DNA of 64,000 bases, taken from Pedobacter sp. MC2016-05 (lineage in GTDB: Bacteria; Bacteroidota; Bacteroidia; Sphingobacteriales; Sphingobacteriaceae). The position numbers and the translations under genes were made by a program. Where the stretch lies: positions 62,001 through 126,000 of the forward strand of contig NZ_JAPIVT010000014.1 of assembly GCF_026239735.1 (NCBI RefSeq). Reading direction: 5' to 3'. The notes below the pieces were generated by a model, which was given only the letters and a program-made list of their open reading frames with translations, searched no databases and was not told where the DNA came from. This document shows, in pieces, positions 26,208-34,299 of this stretch; the first letter of the stretch is position 1; every line of letters starts with the position of its first letter.

Positions 26208-27326
26208 TTAAAACACTTTCCGCATCGTTAAATGCTTCTTACCAAACGTAGCGCCAGTAGCTTTATGTATAGCAATCATTTGCTCGTTAAAATCGCCAAC
26301 CCAACTCAATTCCAGTTCTTTGTATTGATTTTTTGGCAACACATATTCACCTAACCTGATAAAGAGAACTGATTCTAAGCCATGTTTCTGGAATTTTGGT
26401 TTTGTACCCATCACGATTGCTCTCATGCGTGTAACACCCACCCATCGGCGATAAGCAAATTTAAGCTTCTCTAATAAACCAAGCTTTCCATTAAAACCTT
26501 TAATCATCTGGTTGGCATCAGGAATTAAAACCACAAATGACGCGGGCTCACCATTAAAATAAGCAAATTGAATCAAGTGCTCATCCATAATGGGTTCCAT
26601 ACTTTTGAAGCTTTCTTCGAGAGTTTCCTTTTTTATCGGAACGAAGTTTTCAAAATCCTGCCAGCCATCATTGTAAATTTCCATCAAATCCGCGATGTAC
26701 TTTTCGGCGTTTGCTTTGCTAAAATATTCGAAAGTGTAGCCAGGCTTGTTCCTTACCCAATTGGCTATCTTGGTAAATCGCTCTGGAAAAGGAATGGTTA
26801 AGTTAATATGGTTGGTTAACTGTTCATATTCGGTTACGAATCCGTAAGCATCAAAAAATTTCTGGTAATATGGAAAATTGTAATTCATTCCAAATGAAGG
26901 AGGAGTGAAACCTTCAACTAACAAACCCCAAAATGAATCGTTTTCGCCAAAGTTGATGGGGCCATCCATTGCTTTCATTCCATTTTCGATAAGCCATTCC
27001 TTTGCGGTATCAAAGAGTAAAAAGGCAGCTTTTTCATCTTCAATGCATTCAAAAAAGCCCATTCCGCCAGTTGGTTGATCGTAATTAAATGCTTTTTTTT
27101 CGTTAATAAAAGCAGCAACCCGACCGATTAAATCTCCAGCATCATCTTTTAAAATCCAACGTGTACATTTTCCATGACTGAAAAAGCTATTCTTCTCTGG
27201 GTTGAAAACATTTTCAACTTCACTATCTAAAGGACAAATGAAATTTTTGTCGTTTTTATAGAGGATTTTTGGAACCGTTAAGAAGTCTTTTTTTAGTGAT
27301 GAATTGCTTACTGATATAATTTGCAT
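26208..27326 (-). CDS. GNAT-like acetyltransferase-fold protein
   Basis: A 372-residue cytoplasmic protein of a large Bacteroidota family often annotated as N-acetyltransferase/hypothetical. It starts MQIISVSNSSLKKDFLTVPKILYKNDKNFICPL and contains two GNAT-like halves: the first with FLLFDTAKEWLIENGMKAMDGPINF, the second with the FNGEPASFVVLIPDANQ and RAIVMGTKPKFQKHGLESVLF stretches, resembling the acetyl-CoA loop (Q-x-x-G-x-[GE]). The substrate is unknown. It is downstream of a small acidic gene but separated by a terminator. Confidence 0.65.
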   Translation of the reverse strand: MQIISVSNSSLKKDFLTVPKILYKNDKNFICPLDSEVENVFNPEKNSFFSHGKCTRWILKDDAGDLIGRVAAFINEKKAFNYDQPTGGMGFFECIEDEKAAFLLFDTAKEWLIENGMKAMDGPINFGENDSFWGLLVEGFTPPSFGMNYNFPYYQKFFDAYGFVTEYEQLTNHINLTIPFPERFTKIANWVRNKPGYTFEYFSKANAEKYIADLMEIYNDGWQDFENFVPIKKETLEESFKSMEPIMDEHLIQFAYFNGEPASFVVLIPDANQMIKGFNGKLGLLEKLKFAYRRWVGVTRMRAIVMGTKPKFQKHGLESVLFIRLGEYVLPKNQYKELELSWVGDFNEQMIAIHKATGATFGKKHLTMRKVF

Positions 27327-27343
27327 GGGCAGATTTTAAAATT

Positions 27344-27377
27344 AAAAAGCACCCAGCCTAATGGCAGGATGCTTTTT
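27344..27377 (-). terminator. Terminator of the acidic protein gene
   Basis: On the minus strand AAAAAGCATCC-U-GCC pairs with GGC-U-GGGTGCTTTTT around ATTA, with one internal mismatch and a T-run. Confidence 0.7.
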
Positions 27378-27399
27378 CAAATATATAGTTTTTTAATGA

Positions 27400-27591
27400 T
27401 TAGTAATCGTCATCGTCATCATCGAAGTTGTCGAAATTATCAAGGTCATCTAATGGCAAATCAAAATCGTCTTCATCTTCATCTTGAGGCTTTTTTTTCG
27501 TGGTTTGAATATCGTCATCTTCAAGATCATCGTCTTCATCTACCTGTTTTTTGGTAGTCGGCTTAGTAGGGAGTTTCTTTGGCGCTTTCAT
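27400..27591 (-). CDS. Small, very acidic low-complexity protein
   Basis: A 63-residue protein with a basic, Lys/Pro/Thr-rich first part (MKAPKKLPTKPTTKKQVD) and then almost only Asp/Glu with spaced Phe/Leu (DEDDFDLPLDDLDNFDNF), ending DDDDDDY. It is intrinsically disordered. Such a tail could bind basic proteins or metal ions, but no function is known to me. It is a real gene by context: exact -7 box four bases before the ATG, its own terminator, and a conserved position next to scpB. Confidence 0.6.
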   Translation of the reverse strand: MKAPKKLPTKPTTKKQVDEDDDLEDDDIQTTKKKPQDEDEDDFDLPLDDLDNFDNFDDDDDDY

Positions 27592-27595
27592 ATCA

Positions 27596-27603
27596 CAAAA
27601 ATA
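27596..27603 (-). promoter_or_regulatory. -7 box of the acidic protein gene
   Basis: TATTTTTG on the minus strand matches TAnnTTTG exactly and ends four bases before the ATG at 27591, so the transcript should be leaderless or nearly so. Confidence 0.5.
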
Positions 27604-27679
27604 AAAATTGCTTTTCTACTTTAAAAATACAAAAAAACTTTTTCTAATAACAACCTGAAAACAAATAAATTAATTTCTT

Positions 27680-28246
27680 CTATTCCGCATTTTCACCTAC
27701 CTTATTTTCCTCCTTCGTAATATCTTTTAGCTGTGGAAGCTGGGTTAAATTGTTTAAACCAAAATAGTCCATGAAAATATTACTAGTGCTATAAAGAATT
27801 GGCCTACCGGGAGTTTCAGCTTTACCATCAATACTTATAAGTTCTTTTTCCAGCAATCGCTGAACAGAATAATCAGAATTTACACCTCTAATTTGTTCAA
27901 TTTCTAATTTTGTAATCGGCTGGCGGTATGCGATAATGGCTAAGGTTTCCATAGCAGCCTGACTCAGCTTTTTCTTTGAGCGATGCAATTGAAGTTGATT
28001 TACCGTTTCATGGTAATCCTTTTTTGTTAGAAACTGATATCCTTTATTCAGGTTTACCAATTCGATTGCGAAATCATGATGTTTATACTTTTCTTGAATA
28101 AGATCTAAGCTTTCAAAAATTTGTGTTTCAATAAACTCTGCTTCGAAAACCGCATTTAAAGCTAAGATGATCTCTTGAACGCTAATGCTTTGAACAGAAG
28201 AGAATATGAGCGCTTCTATGTGCCTGGTAATATTGGTTTGGGACAT
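27680..28246 (-). CDS. scpB: Segregation and condensation protein B
   Basis: A 188-residue protein of the Smc-ScpA-ScpB condensin complex. It has two winged-helix domains: IEALIFSSVQSISVQEIILALNAVF (about 6-30) in the first and LSQAAMETLAIIAYRQPITKLEIEQIRGVNSDYSVQRLLEKELI in the second (about 95-138), the latter being the ScpB signature. Pro-rich GRPILYSTSNIFMDYFGLN is the C-terminal block. The start is the ATG at 28246; the codon read upstream (TTG at 28252) lies in a TATTTTTG promoter box. scpA is not nearby. Confidence 0.92.
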   Translation of the reverse strand: MSQTNITRHIEALIFSSVQSISVQEIILALNAVFEAEFIETQIFESLDLIQEKYKHHDFAIELVNLNKGYQFLTKKDYHETVNQLQLHRSKKKLSQAAMETLAIIAYRQPITKLEIEQIRGVNSDYSVQRLLEKELISIDGKAETPGRPILYSTSNIFMDYFGLNNLTQLPQLKDITKEENKVGENAE

Positions 28247-28249
28247 ATA

Positions 28250-28257
28250 CAAAAATA
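28250..28257 (-). promoter_or_regulatory. -7 box of scpB, three bases before the start
   Basis: TATTTTTG on the minus strand matches TAnnTTTG exactly. With only three bases before the ATG, transcription would start at or next to the A of the start codon. Confidence 0.5.
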
Positions 28258-28272
28258 TAATTTTTGGACATT

Positions 28273-28311
28273 AAAAAAGCGGTCTCGCTTTTTAAAAAAC
28301 AAGACCGCTTT
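28273..28311 (-). terminator. Terminator downstream of the Reg_prop kinase gene
   Basis: AAAGCGGTCT and AGACCGCTTT pair; on the minus strand T residues follow. It is 190 nt past the kinase stop and directly before the scpB promoter. Confidence 0.65.
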
Positions 28312-28498
28312 CAACACACAAATGAAACCTGAATTAAGATATAGTTTTAGGTTAGGTTATTAAATATCTATATCAATTCTATAAGAACGTTTTGATAAAC
28401 ACTATCGTTTATTTCTAACACAAGTTTAAGGCTAAACGAGATTCGGTGTAAGTTCTATTTAGTGAGTGGTATTAATAATTGAGTAAACGGTAAAAAAT

Positions 28499-31400
28499 CT
28501 ATTTTAAAGGGATAGATATAGAAACGATTGTACCATTTATGGCCTTTTGTTTAACACTGAGGTGTATAGGTTTTGCTGCAATCTGTCCTAACAAATGCAA
28601 TCTTTCTTTAGTTAGCTGCATGCCTTTGCTAATGTGCGTTTCCTTTTTCTCCTTCAAAGAATTGTCAATACCAACACCATCGTCAATTATCTCGATGTTT
28701 AAATACTCTGGAACATCAATTTTAATATTGATTTGTATTTCGCCACCCGTTTCTTTCGGCATAATGCCATGCCAAATTGCATTTTCTACGTAAGGCTGTA
28801 ACAACATCGATGGGATTAAAGTTTCTTCCTTATCTATTTGATCATCAATTAAAAAGGAGTATTTTAACTTATCTCCAAATCTATTTTTCTCGAGCTTTAA
28901 ATACAAATTCAAATATTCAAGTTCTTCTTCCAAACTGATATAGCTTTTGGTACAAATTTCCAGGTTTTTTCGTATTAACCGAGCAAACCCGGTTAATACC
29001 CGATTAGCTGATGCTGTGTTCTGCGTATTAATGTAATGCTGTATAGAATTCATCACATTGAATACAAAATGTGGATTCATCATTGCCTGTAAAGCCTGCT
29101 GCTCTAACATTAACACCTTGTTTTTTAGCAAAAGCTGCTCTTGTTCCTTATCCTTTTGTTTTCTGGTGATGTAAACCGCAACTTTATAAAAAATGTAGGC
29201 CACCAGAAGGATCAAGATGGATAAAAACCATAAGCTTTGCCAAAAATGCTTTGTAATGGTAAATGAAATTTTTGCGGATGGTCCCCAGTTTCCGTTTTGG
29301 CTTTTGGCCGAAACTTCGAAATTATATTCTCCGGACTGAAGCGATGAAAAATCTAAACGGCGAGTTCTGGTTTCTACCCAGGCAGAATTTTCACTCAACC
29401 GATAACGATAAGTAATGTCGCTTGTGGTAAAGTCTACCGCACTAAAGGTGAATAAAATGGTATTATTTCCTGTTTCGAAGGTGAAGTTTTTTTGATTTAC
29501 AGGCAATCTATCCTTGTCTTTAATGATCGAGGTTACATAAACCTTCGGTAAATTTCTGCTGATGTTTTTATTGTTGTACTTGAAAAGAATCAGCCCTTTG
29601 TTGGTAGCGAAATAAGCTGTGCTGTCATCAATAAATAAACTGTTGATATCATCACTCAATAAATCTTTCCCATAATCGAAATTGGCAACGCTAAGCTTTT
29701 CCGGATAATTGGCAATTTTATTAACGCCCTTGTTGGTGAGCACCCAGATCTCGTTATTTTTTACGAATATTTTAGTACAGATATCATTGGTTAAGCCATC
29801 TTTTTGAGTGATCTGTTTTACAATTTGGTCATTTTTGTAAAACAGCAATCCATATCCATCTGTAGCCAAAATCAATGTGCCATCAGCCAATTGTCGAATA
29901 TCATTAATTCTTTTAGTGAGTAGTGGATGTTTTTCAAAATGCTTGACTAGTTTTCCGTTTACAAACTGAGATAAGCCATTGATATTTGAAAACCACAAAT
30001 TACCTGTTCGATCGTAAAACACATGGTAAGAGCGATCTTTAAAGAAATCTTCCTTCTCCCGATATTTTAAGGAATTGAACTCAAAGTTGTTTATTCTATC
30101 AGATAAAAAAACAACTCCTGAAGAAAGTGCCAGGGCTAAACGATTGCTTTTTTCATCAACGCTAAAATGTTTAATTACAAACATGGAATTATTAGCTTCC
30201 TTTAAATAGTTTACTTCATTTGTGGTGCTGTAGATATTTTTGAAAACACCCATTCCATAATCTGAAGAAAAATATATCGATTGATTTTTTGGGTCGAAGT
30301 TTAGTTGCTTTATGGTTTTGTATTTCTTAAAATCATCTAACCCAATTTCATTTACCTGATAGTTATTGATAGTCAAAACATCAATAACAGCATCATCCGT
30401 ACCTAGCCAAAGTCTGTTTTTACCATCTTTGGTAATGCTTTTAATTACATTACTGCTCAAGCCAGATTCTGCATCAATAATGGATAAACGATTGCTAGCA
30501 TTTGGTAACATATAAATTCCAACATTGGTGGCAAACCACATATTCTTATTGCTATCTTTTATTACCTGGTTTACGGGAATATCCTGAAGGTATTGAACTG
30601 TTTTTCCATTTTTATCCAATGCAAAGGAACCATTCGCATTGGCAATCCAAACCTCTTTAGCTGCGCTATCATAATAGAAATAACCCGACATATTTTTTAT
30701 CAGGTTTTGGGGAATGGAAATTATGCTATTGATATTCCCTTTGCTCAATTCTTTTAGTCCACTTTTATCCAGATAAATTAACGACTTCGATTTAGTGTTT
30801 ATCGCTGTCATGTAAGAAAGCGGCTGAACATTAGATTTTAAGATCGAAAAAGTAGCGCCATTAAATTTCTGAACACTTAAATCGCTATACGAATAGATGT
30901 CGCCATTTTCGTCTTCGTGAATAAACGCGTTGATGAATTTATCTTTCGGATTTGGAGAAACGTATTTTCTAATTCTTTTACCATCCCAACAAACAATTAA
31001 ATTTGAGTTTGTACCTAGCCAAATTCTTCCTTGCTTATCCATCAAAAAAGAAACAATAACAGTGTTTAGGCTAAGTCGCTTTAATAATTGACTGTTATCC
31101 TGATTATAAAATTTGCCGTCTTGTAGATAACTTAATTGCCCATTTAATGCAAAAAACCAAATTCTTCCAAATTTATCTTCTTTCATTTGAAGGATTTGCG
31201 TGTCGGGCAAGCCATCTTCAATGGTAAAATTTTGAAAGTTTGTGCCATCGAAACGGCTGATTCCATTATCGGTTGCAATCCAGATAAAGCCCTTCTGATC
31301 TTGCAAAATATAATAACAATTGTTGCTTGCTAAACCATTTTTAGAGGTATAATGTGGCAGATAGGTCATTTGTGCCACAGCATTTGATCCGTTAATCAAT

Positions 31401-31504
31401 AAGAAAATCAGAAGTAAAAAAGCAATTGAAAAACCTTTCCTACAGATAAGAAGTAAAGCCTTTGAGACTAAATTAGATGCTATTTTAGTTGATTTAATGA
31501 TCAC
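28499..31504 (-). CDS. Two-component sensor kinase with Reg_prop beta-propellers and LytS-type kinase
   Basis: A 1001-residue membrane sensor. A hydrophobic segment (about 22-45) leads to a periplasmic domain of repeated two-component-regulator propeller blades (DNGISRFDGTNFQNFTIEDGLPDTQILQ, and later GLSSNVIKSITKDGKNRLWLGTD, forming two seven-bladed propellers), a Y_Y_Y domain (about 685-750), a transmembrane helix (about 762-782) and a His_kinase domain with the phospho-acceptor in NPHFVFNVMNSIQ (about 820) and a HATPase (VENAIWHGI, IIDDGVGID). Unlike the well-known polysaccharide-sensing hybrids it has no fused receiver or AraC domain; its partner is the LytTR regulator whose gene overlaps it by 11 bp. 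Confidence 0.9.
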   Translation of the reverse strand: MIIKSTKIASNLVSKALLLICRKGFSIAFLLLIFLLINGSNAVAQMTYLPHYTSKNGLASNNCYYILQDQKGFIWIATDNGISRFDGTNFQNFTIEDGLPDTQILQMKEDKFGRIWFFALNGQLSYLQDGKFYNQDNSQLLKRLSLNTVIVSFLMDKQGRIWLGTNSNLIVCWDGKRIRKYVSPNPKDKFINAFIHEDENGDIYSYSDLSVQKFNGATFSILKSNVQPLSYMTAINTKSKSLIYLDKSGLKELSKGNINSIISIPQNLIKNMSGYFYYDSAAKEVWIANANGSFALDKNGKTVQYLQDIPVNQVIKDSNKNMWFATNVGIYMLPNASNRLSIIDAESGLSSNVIKSITKDGKNRLWLGTDDAVIDVLTINNYQVNEIGLDDFKKYKTIKQLNFDPKNQSIYFSSDYGMGVFKNIYSTTNEVNYLKEANNSMFVIKHFSVDEKSNRLALALSSGVVFLSDRINNFEFNSLKYREKEDFFKDRSYHVFYDRTGNLWFSNINGLSQFVNGKLVKHFEKHPLLTKRINDIRQLADGTLILATDGYGLLFYKNDQIVKQITQKDGLTNDICTKIFVKNNEIWVLTNKGVNKIANYPEKLSVANFDYGKDLLSDDINSLFIDDSTAYFATNKGLILFKYNNKNISRNLPKVYVTSIIKDKDRLPVNQKNFTFETGNNTILFTFSAVDFTTSDITYRYRLSENSAWVETRTRRLDFSSLQSGEYNFEVSAKSQNGNWGPSAKISFTITKHFWQSLWFLSILILLVAYIFYKVAVYITRKQKDKEQEQLLLKNKVLMLEQQALQAMMNPHFVFNVMNSIQHYINTQNTASANRVLTGFARLIRKNLEICTKSYISLEEELEYLNLYLKLEKNRFGDKLKYSFLIDDQIDKEETLIPSMLLQPYVENAIWHGIMPKETGGEIQINIKIDVPEYLNIEIIDDGVGIDNSLKEKKETHISKGMQLTKERLHLLGQIAAKPIHLSVKQKAINGTIVSISIPLK

Positions 31505-32279
31505 TTCCAGCTTTTGTAAATGATTTTATCTTGTCAAAAAAATCGCTGGCTCTTCTTCTAGAGATGTTGATGCTTTCGCCATTTTTTAAAAAAACCTGCA
31601 AACCATTTTTCGAATTGTATTCTTTTAAGTGATTTAGATTGATAATGTTCGATTTATGTACCCTAACAAATTGTTCGGTTGGTAACAATTCTTCGAATTC
31701 TCTCAATACCTTCGAAACGGTAATTTTTTCCTGATTGCTTAAATGAACGATAGAATAATTGCTATCGGCCTCAATGTAAATAATATCATCTACATCTATC
31801 ATTTTAAAGCCCTGGCCATAAGGGAGAGTGAGTTTTCTAATGTCCGATCTGGAAGTTAATGTAGAAGCCAGATTACTAATCCGTTCATCATTCTCATTTC
31901 GATTTTTAAAAAGCTTAATGTGTTGCGATACCTTAACAACCGCAGTCTTAAGTTCGTCGATATCTATAGGCTTCAACAAATAATCAAGGGCATTCGCCTT
32001 AATAGCTTTTAAAGCATATTGATCGTATGCGGTAGTAAAAATAACAGCAGCATTTTGCTTTTGTGCAGCGGGGATTAGATCGAAACCATTGCCACCTGGC
32101 ATGGCGATATCTAGAAAAATGAGATCGATATTATGATTTGCCAAAATATCCTGTGCTTCGGCTACAGATCTGGCTATTCCGGTAATTTCTACCTCGGCAC
32201 AATTTTGCTGAAGCAAAAAAAACAGTGAAGAACGTGCAAACTCCTCATCATCAACAATAATGGCTTTTAGTACTGTCAT
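31494..32279 (-). CDS. LytTR-family response regulator
   Basis: A 261-residue regulator. The receiver domain (1-125) has acidic pocket Asp10-Asp11 and phospho-acceptor Asp57 in IDLIFLDIAMPGGNG; the C-terminal LytTR DNA-binding domain (about 150-255) is seen from KLTLPYGQGFKMIDVDDIIYIEADSNYSIVHL to VRVHKSNIINLNHL. It is the first gene of a pair with the Reg_prop kinase (11-bp overlap) and is divergent from two ferritin-like genes that may be its targets. Confidence 0.92.
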   Translation of the reverse strand: MTVLKAIIVDDEEFARSSLFFLLQQNCAEVEITGIARSVAEAQDILANHNIDLIFLDIAMPGGNGFDLIPAAQKQNAAVIFTTAYDQYALKAIKANALDYLLKPIDIDELKTAVVKVSQHIKLFKNRNENDERISNLASTLTSRSDIRKLTLPYGQGFKMIDVDDIIYIEADSNYSIVHLSNQEKITVSKVLREFEELLPTEQFVRVHKSNIINLNHLKEYNSKNGLQVFLKNGESINISRRRASDFFDKIKSFTKAGSDH

Positions 32280-32402
32280 AATTATAGGTTTGTGAATGTA
32301 TCAAAATCGATCAATAAAAAAAAATGTAAAAACAAAAAACCGAGGACAGAAATGTCACGTATGTATCATCAACGAATTTAAAAAACCCTAAACATAGTCA
32401 CT

Positions 32403-33125
32403 ATGAAAAACAATGAACTAGAAACAAAAAGTGAACTTCAAGAGGAAAGTTTATTAAAAAGCACTGTTGGTAGGAGAGGTTTCCTTCAATATGCTGGTGC
32501 AAGTGCAGCAGCCTTAGCCTTAGTAGCTGCTGGTTGTAGAAAAGACCGTAACTACACTGATCCTGTAGCCGGTGTAACCCTTGATTTTAAAGATGATTTT
32601 GGTGTATTGAATTATGCTTACGCTTTAGAGCAATTAGAGGCTGCGTTTTACATCCAGGTTGCTAACTCAAATCCATCAGGTTTTACTGCAGCACAGAAAG
32701 CATATTTTCAAGATGTACAATTTCACGAAATTGCACATAGAGAATTCTTTAAAAAAGCATTAAGTACAGCGGCAATTGGAAGTTTAGAAGTAAATTTCTC
32801 AGCAGTAGATTTTACAAGCGGTGCTAGCGTTTTAGCTACAGCAAAAACATTTGAAGATTTAGGCGTAGCCGCATATAACGGTGCTGGAGTAAGATTAAAA
32901 GATACTGGTTTCTTGGTAATTGCTGGTCAGATTGTTTCTGTTGAAGCTCGCCACGCGGCATACGTAAGAGATCAGATTTCTAACGGTACGTTTGCTGATT
33001 TAGGTACATTAACCGCATTCGGCGCTGTAGATGCAAACGGATTAGATGGAGCATTAACTCCAGATAAAGTATTGCCATTAGCTGCTCCATTCATTAAAAC
33101 AAAAATTAACGTTATCAACCTATAA
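32403..33125 (+). CDS. Exported ferritin-like protein (lipoprotein, Tat-like signal)
   Basis: A 240-residue ferritin-like (Ferritin_2 type) protein. The N-terminus has a twin-arginine pattern GRRGFLQYAG (Arg24-Arg25) and a lipobox VAAGC with Cys45, so it is probably exported folded and lipid-anchored. Possible metal ligands lie on helices: Glu in YALEQLEAAFY, Glu/His in VQFHEIAHREFF, and Glu/His in SVEARHAAYVRDQ. Whether it binds di-iron is not shown. It is followed 17 bp later by a paralogous gene, and is divergent from the LytTR regulator. Confidence 0.8.
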   Translation: MKNNELETKSELQEESLLKSTVGRRGFLQYAGASAAALALVAAGCRKDRNYTDPVAGVTLDFKDDFGVLNYAYALEQLEAAFYIQVANSNPSGFTAAQKAYFQDVQFHEIAHREFFKKALSTAAIGSLEVNFSAVDFTSGASVLATAKTFEDLGVAAYNGAGVRLKDTGFLVIAGQIVSVEARHAAYVRDQISNGTFADLGTLTAFGAVDANGLDGALTPDKVLPLAAPFIKTKINVINL

Positions 33126-33142
33126 TCTTAAACTCAGAAATC

Positions 33143-34003
33143 ATGAATATCATAAATATATTAGACGAAATTGAAAAAGTTGATGGAGAGATCTATGAAA
33201 GATTAAATCCACGTAGAGCAGCAATGAAGAGTTTCTTCAACGTTGGAAAGAAAATTTCTTTGGCAGCTTTACCATTGGCTTTAGGTTCTATGTTTCAAAA
33301 AGCTTATGGTCAATCGAACCCAGCAAATGTTACAGAAGTATTAAACTTTGCTTTGGCTTTAGAGCATTTAGAATATAATTTTTACAACAGAGCATTGTTG
33401 AGTACTGGTCTAATTCCAGCAGGTGCTGCAACAGGTGCAATTACAACCATTCGTGCTCATGAGTTAGCTCACGTAAACTTGTTAAAAAGCGCAATTACTG
33501 GTGCTGGTGGAACGCCTATCGCCTTGACAGAAGCTAACTTCGATTTTACAGCTGGAAATACTTTCGGCGATGTTTTCACAAATTATGGAACATTTTTAAA
33601 AGTAGCAACAGCTTTTGAGGATACAGGTGTTAGAGCTTACAAAGGTCAGGCGCCAGTGTTAAAAGGCATGCCGGTATTAACTACAGCATTGCAAATCCAC
33701 TCAGTAGAGGCTCGTCACGCTTCTCACTTACGCCAAATGACAGCAGCGTTTTTAAATGTTCCGTTGAAACCATGGGTAGGTTTAGGTGCTAACGGTGTCT
33801 CAAACGATACTGGTGTTCCTCAAGTAGATCCTGTTTATGCTCGTGAAAATAATACCATTCAGGCAACTTATGAAATTACAGGTATTAATGGAACTGCAGT
33901 AACAAGAGCTGCAGCAGCAGAATCTTTCGATGAATTTTTAACAGGTGCTGAAGTTAAACAAATTGCAAACTTGTTCCTAAGAGCAGGTTCAAAATTAACC
34001 TAA
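33143..34003 (+). CDS. Exported ferritin-like protein, second copy
   Basis: A 286-residue relative of the preceding protein. The N-terminus carries NPRRAAMKSFFNVGKK (Arg24-Arg25) and a hydrophobic stretch ending MFQKAYGQ, so it is probably Tat-exported but without a lipobox. Helix ligands are LALEHLEYNFY, TIRAHELAHVNLL and SVEARHASHLRQM. It has a longer C-terminal part (about 210-286) than its neighbour. The two are likely to act together, for example as subunits of one complex. A terminator follows. Confidence 0.8.
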   Translation: MNIINILDEIEKVDGEIYERLNPRRAAMKSFFNVGKKISLAALPLALGSMFQKAYGQSNPANVTEVLNFALALEHLEYNFYNRALLSTGLIPAGAATGAITTIRAHELAHVNLLKSAITGAGGTPIALTEANFDFTAGNTFGDVFTNYGTFLKVATAFEDTGVRAYKGQAPVLKGMPVLTTALQIHSVEARHASHLRQMTAAFLNVPLKPWVGLGANGVSNDTGVPQVDPVYARENNTIQATYEITGINGTAVTRAAAAESFDEFLTGAEVKQIANLFLRAGSKLT

Positions 34004-34048
34004 GCCAAAATAGAATTTACATTATTGATTAGGTAATGTTTAGTTTAA

Positions 34049-34087
34049 GGTAGGGAGGCAGAACTGAGTTCTGTTTCCCTTTATTTT
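34049..34087 (+). terminator. Terminator of the ferritin-like pair
   Basis: GGGAGGCAGAAC pairs with GTTCTGTTTCCC (G-U pairs included) around TGA, followed by TTTATTTTT. Confidence 0.75.
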
Positions 34088-34299
34088 TGATCAGGATTTT
34101 TTGAGGATTTAAGGATGATAAGATCAAAGTCTTGCTCAAGATGGATTAAGTTCCATATCTCTGCATTCGCCTTTACGTTTTTGATAGAATACAGATTTTT
34201 AGTACAGCAGGCTTCAATTAATGAGCCAGTCTTCTAAGATGGATTAATACAAATCAACTAATTAGCTCGTTTACTAATCCTCACATCCGCCAATTCATC
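34088..34299. repeat. Spacer with repeated AAGATGGATTAA words
   Basis: AAGATGGATTAA occurs twice (near 34138 and 34235), with related AGGATTTAAGGATGATAAGAT before it. No gene is seen. Confidence 0.35.

Noticed and set aside
27321..27557. Open frame of 78 codons opposite the acidic protein gene.
   Set aside because: Its His/Arg-rich product is only the complement of Asp/Glu codons of the minus-strand gene.
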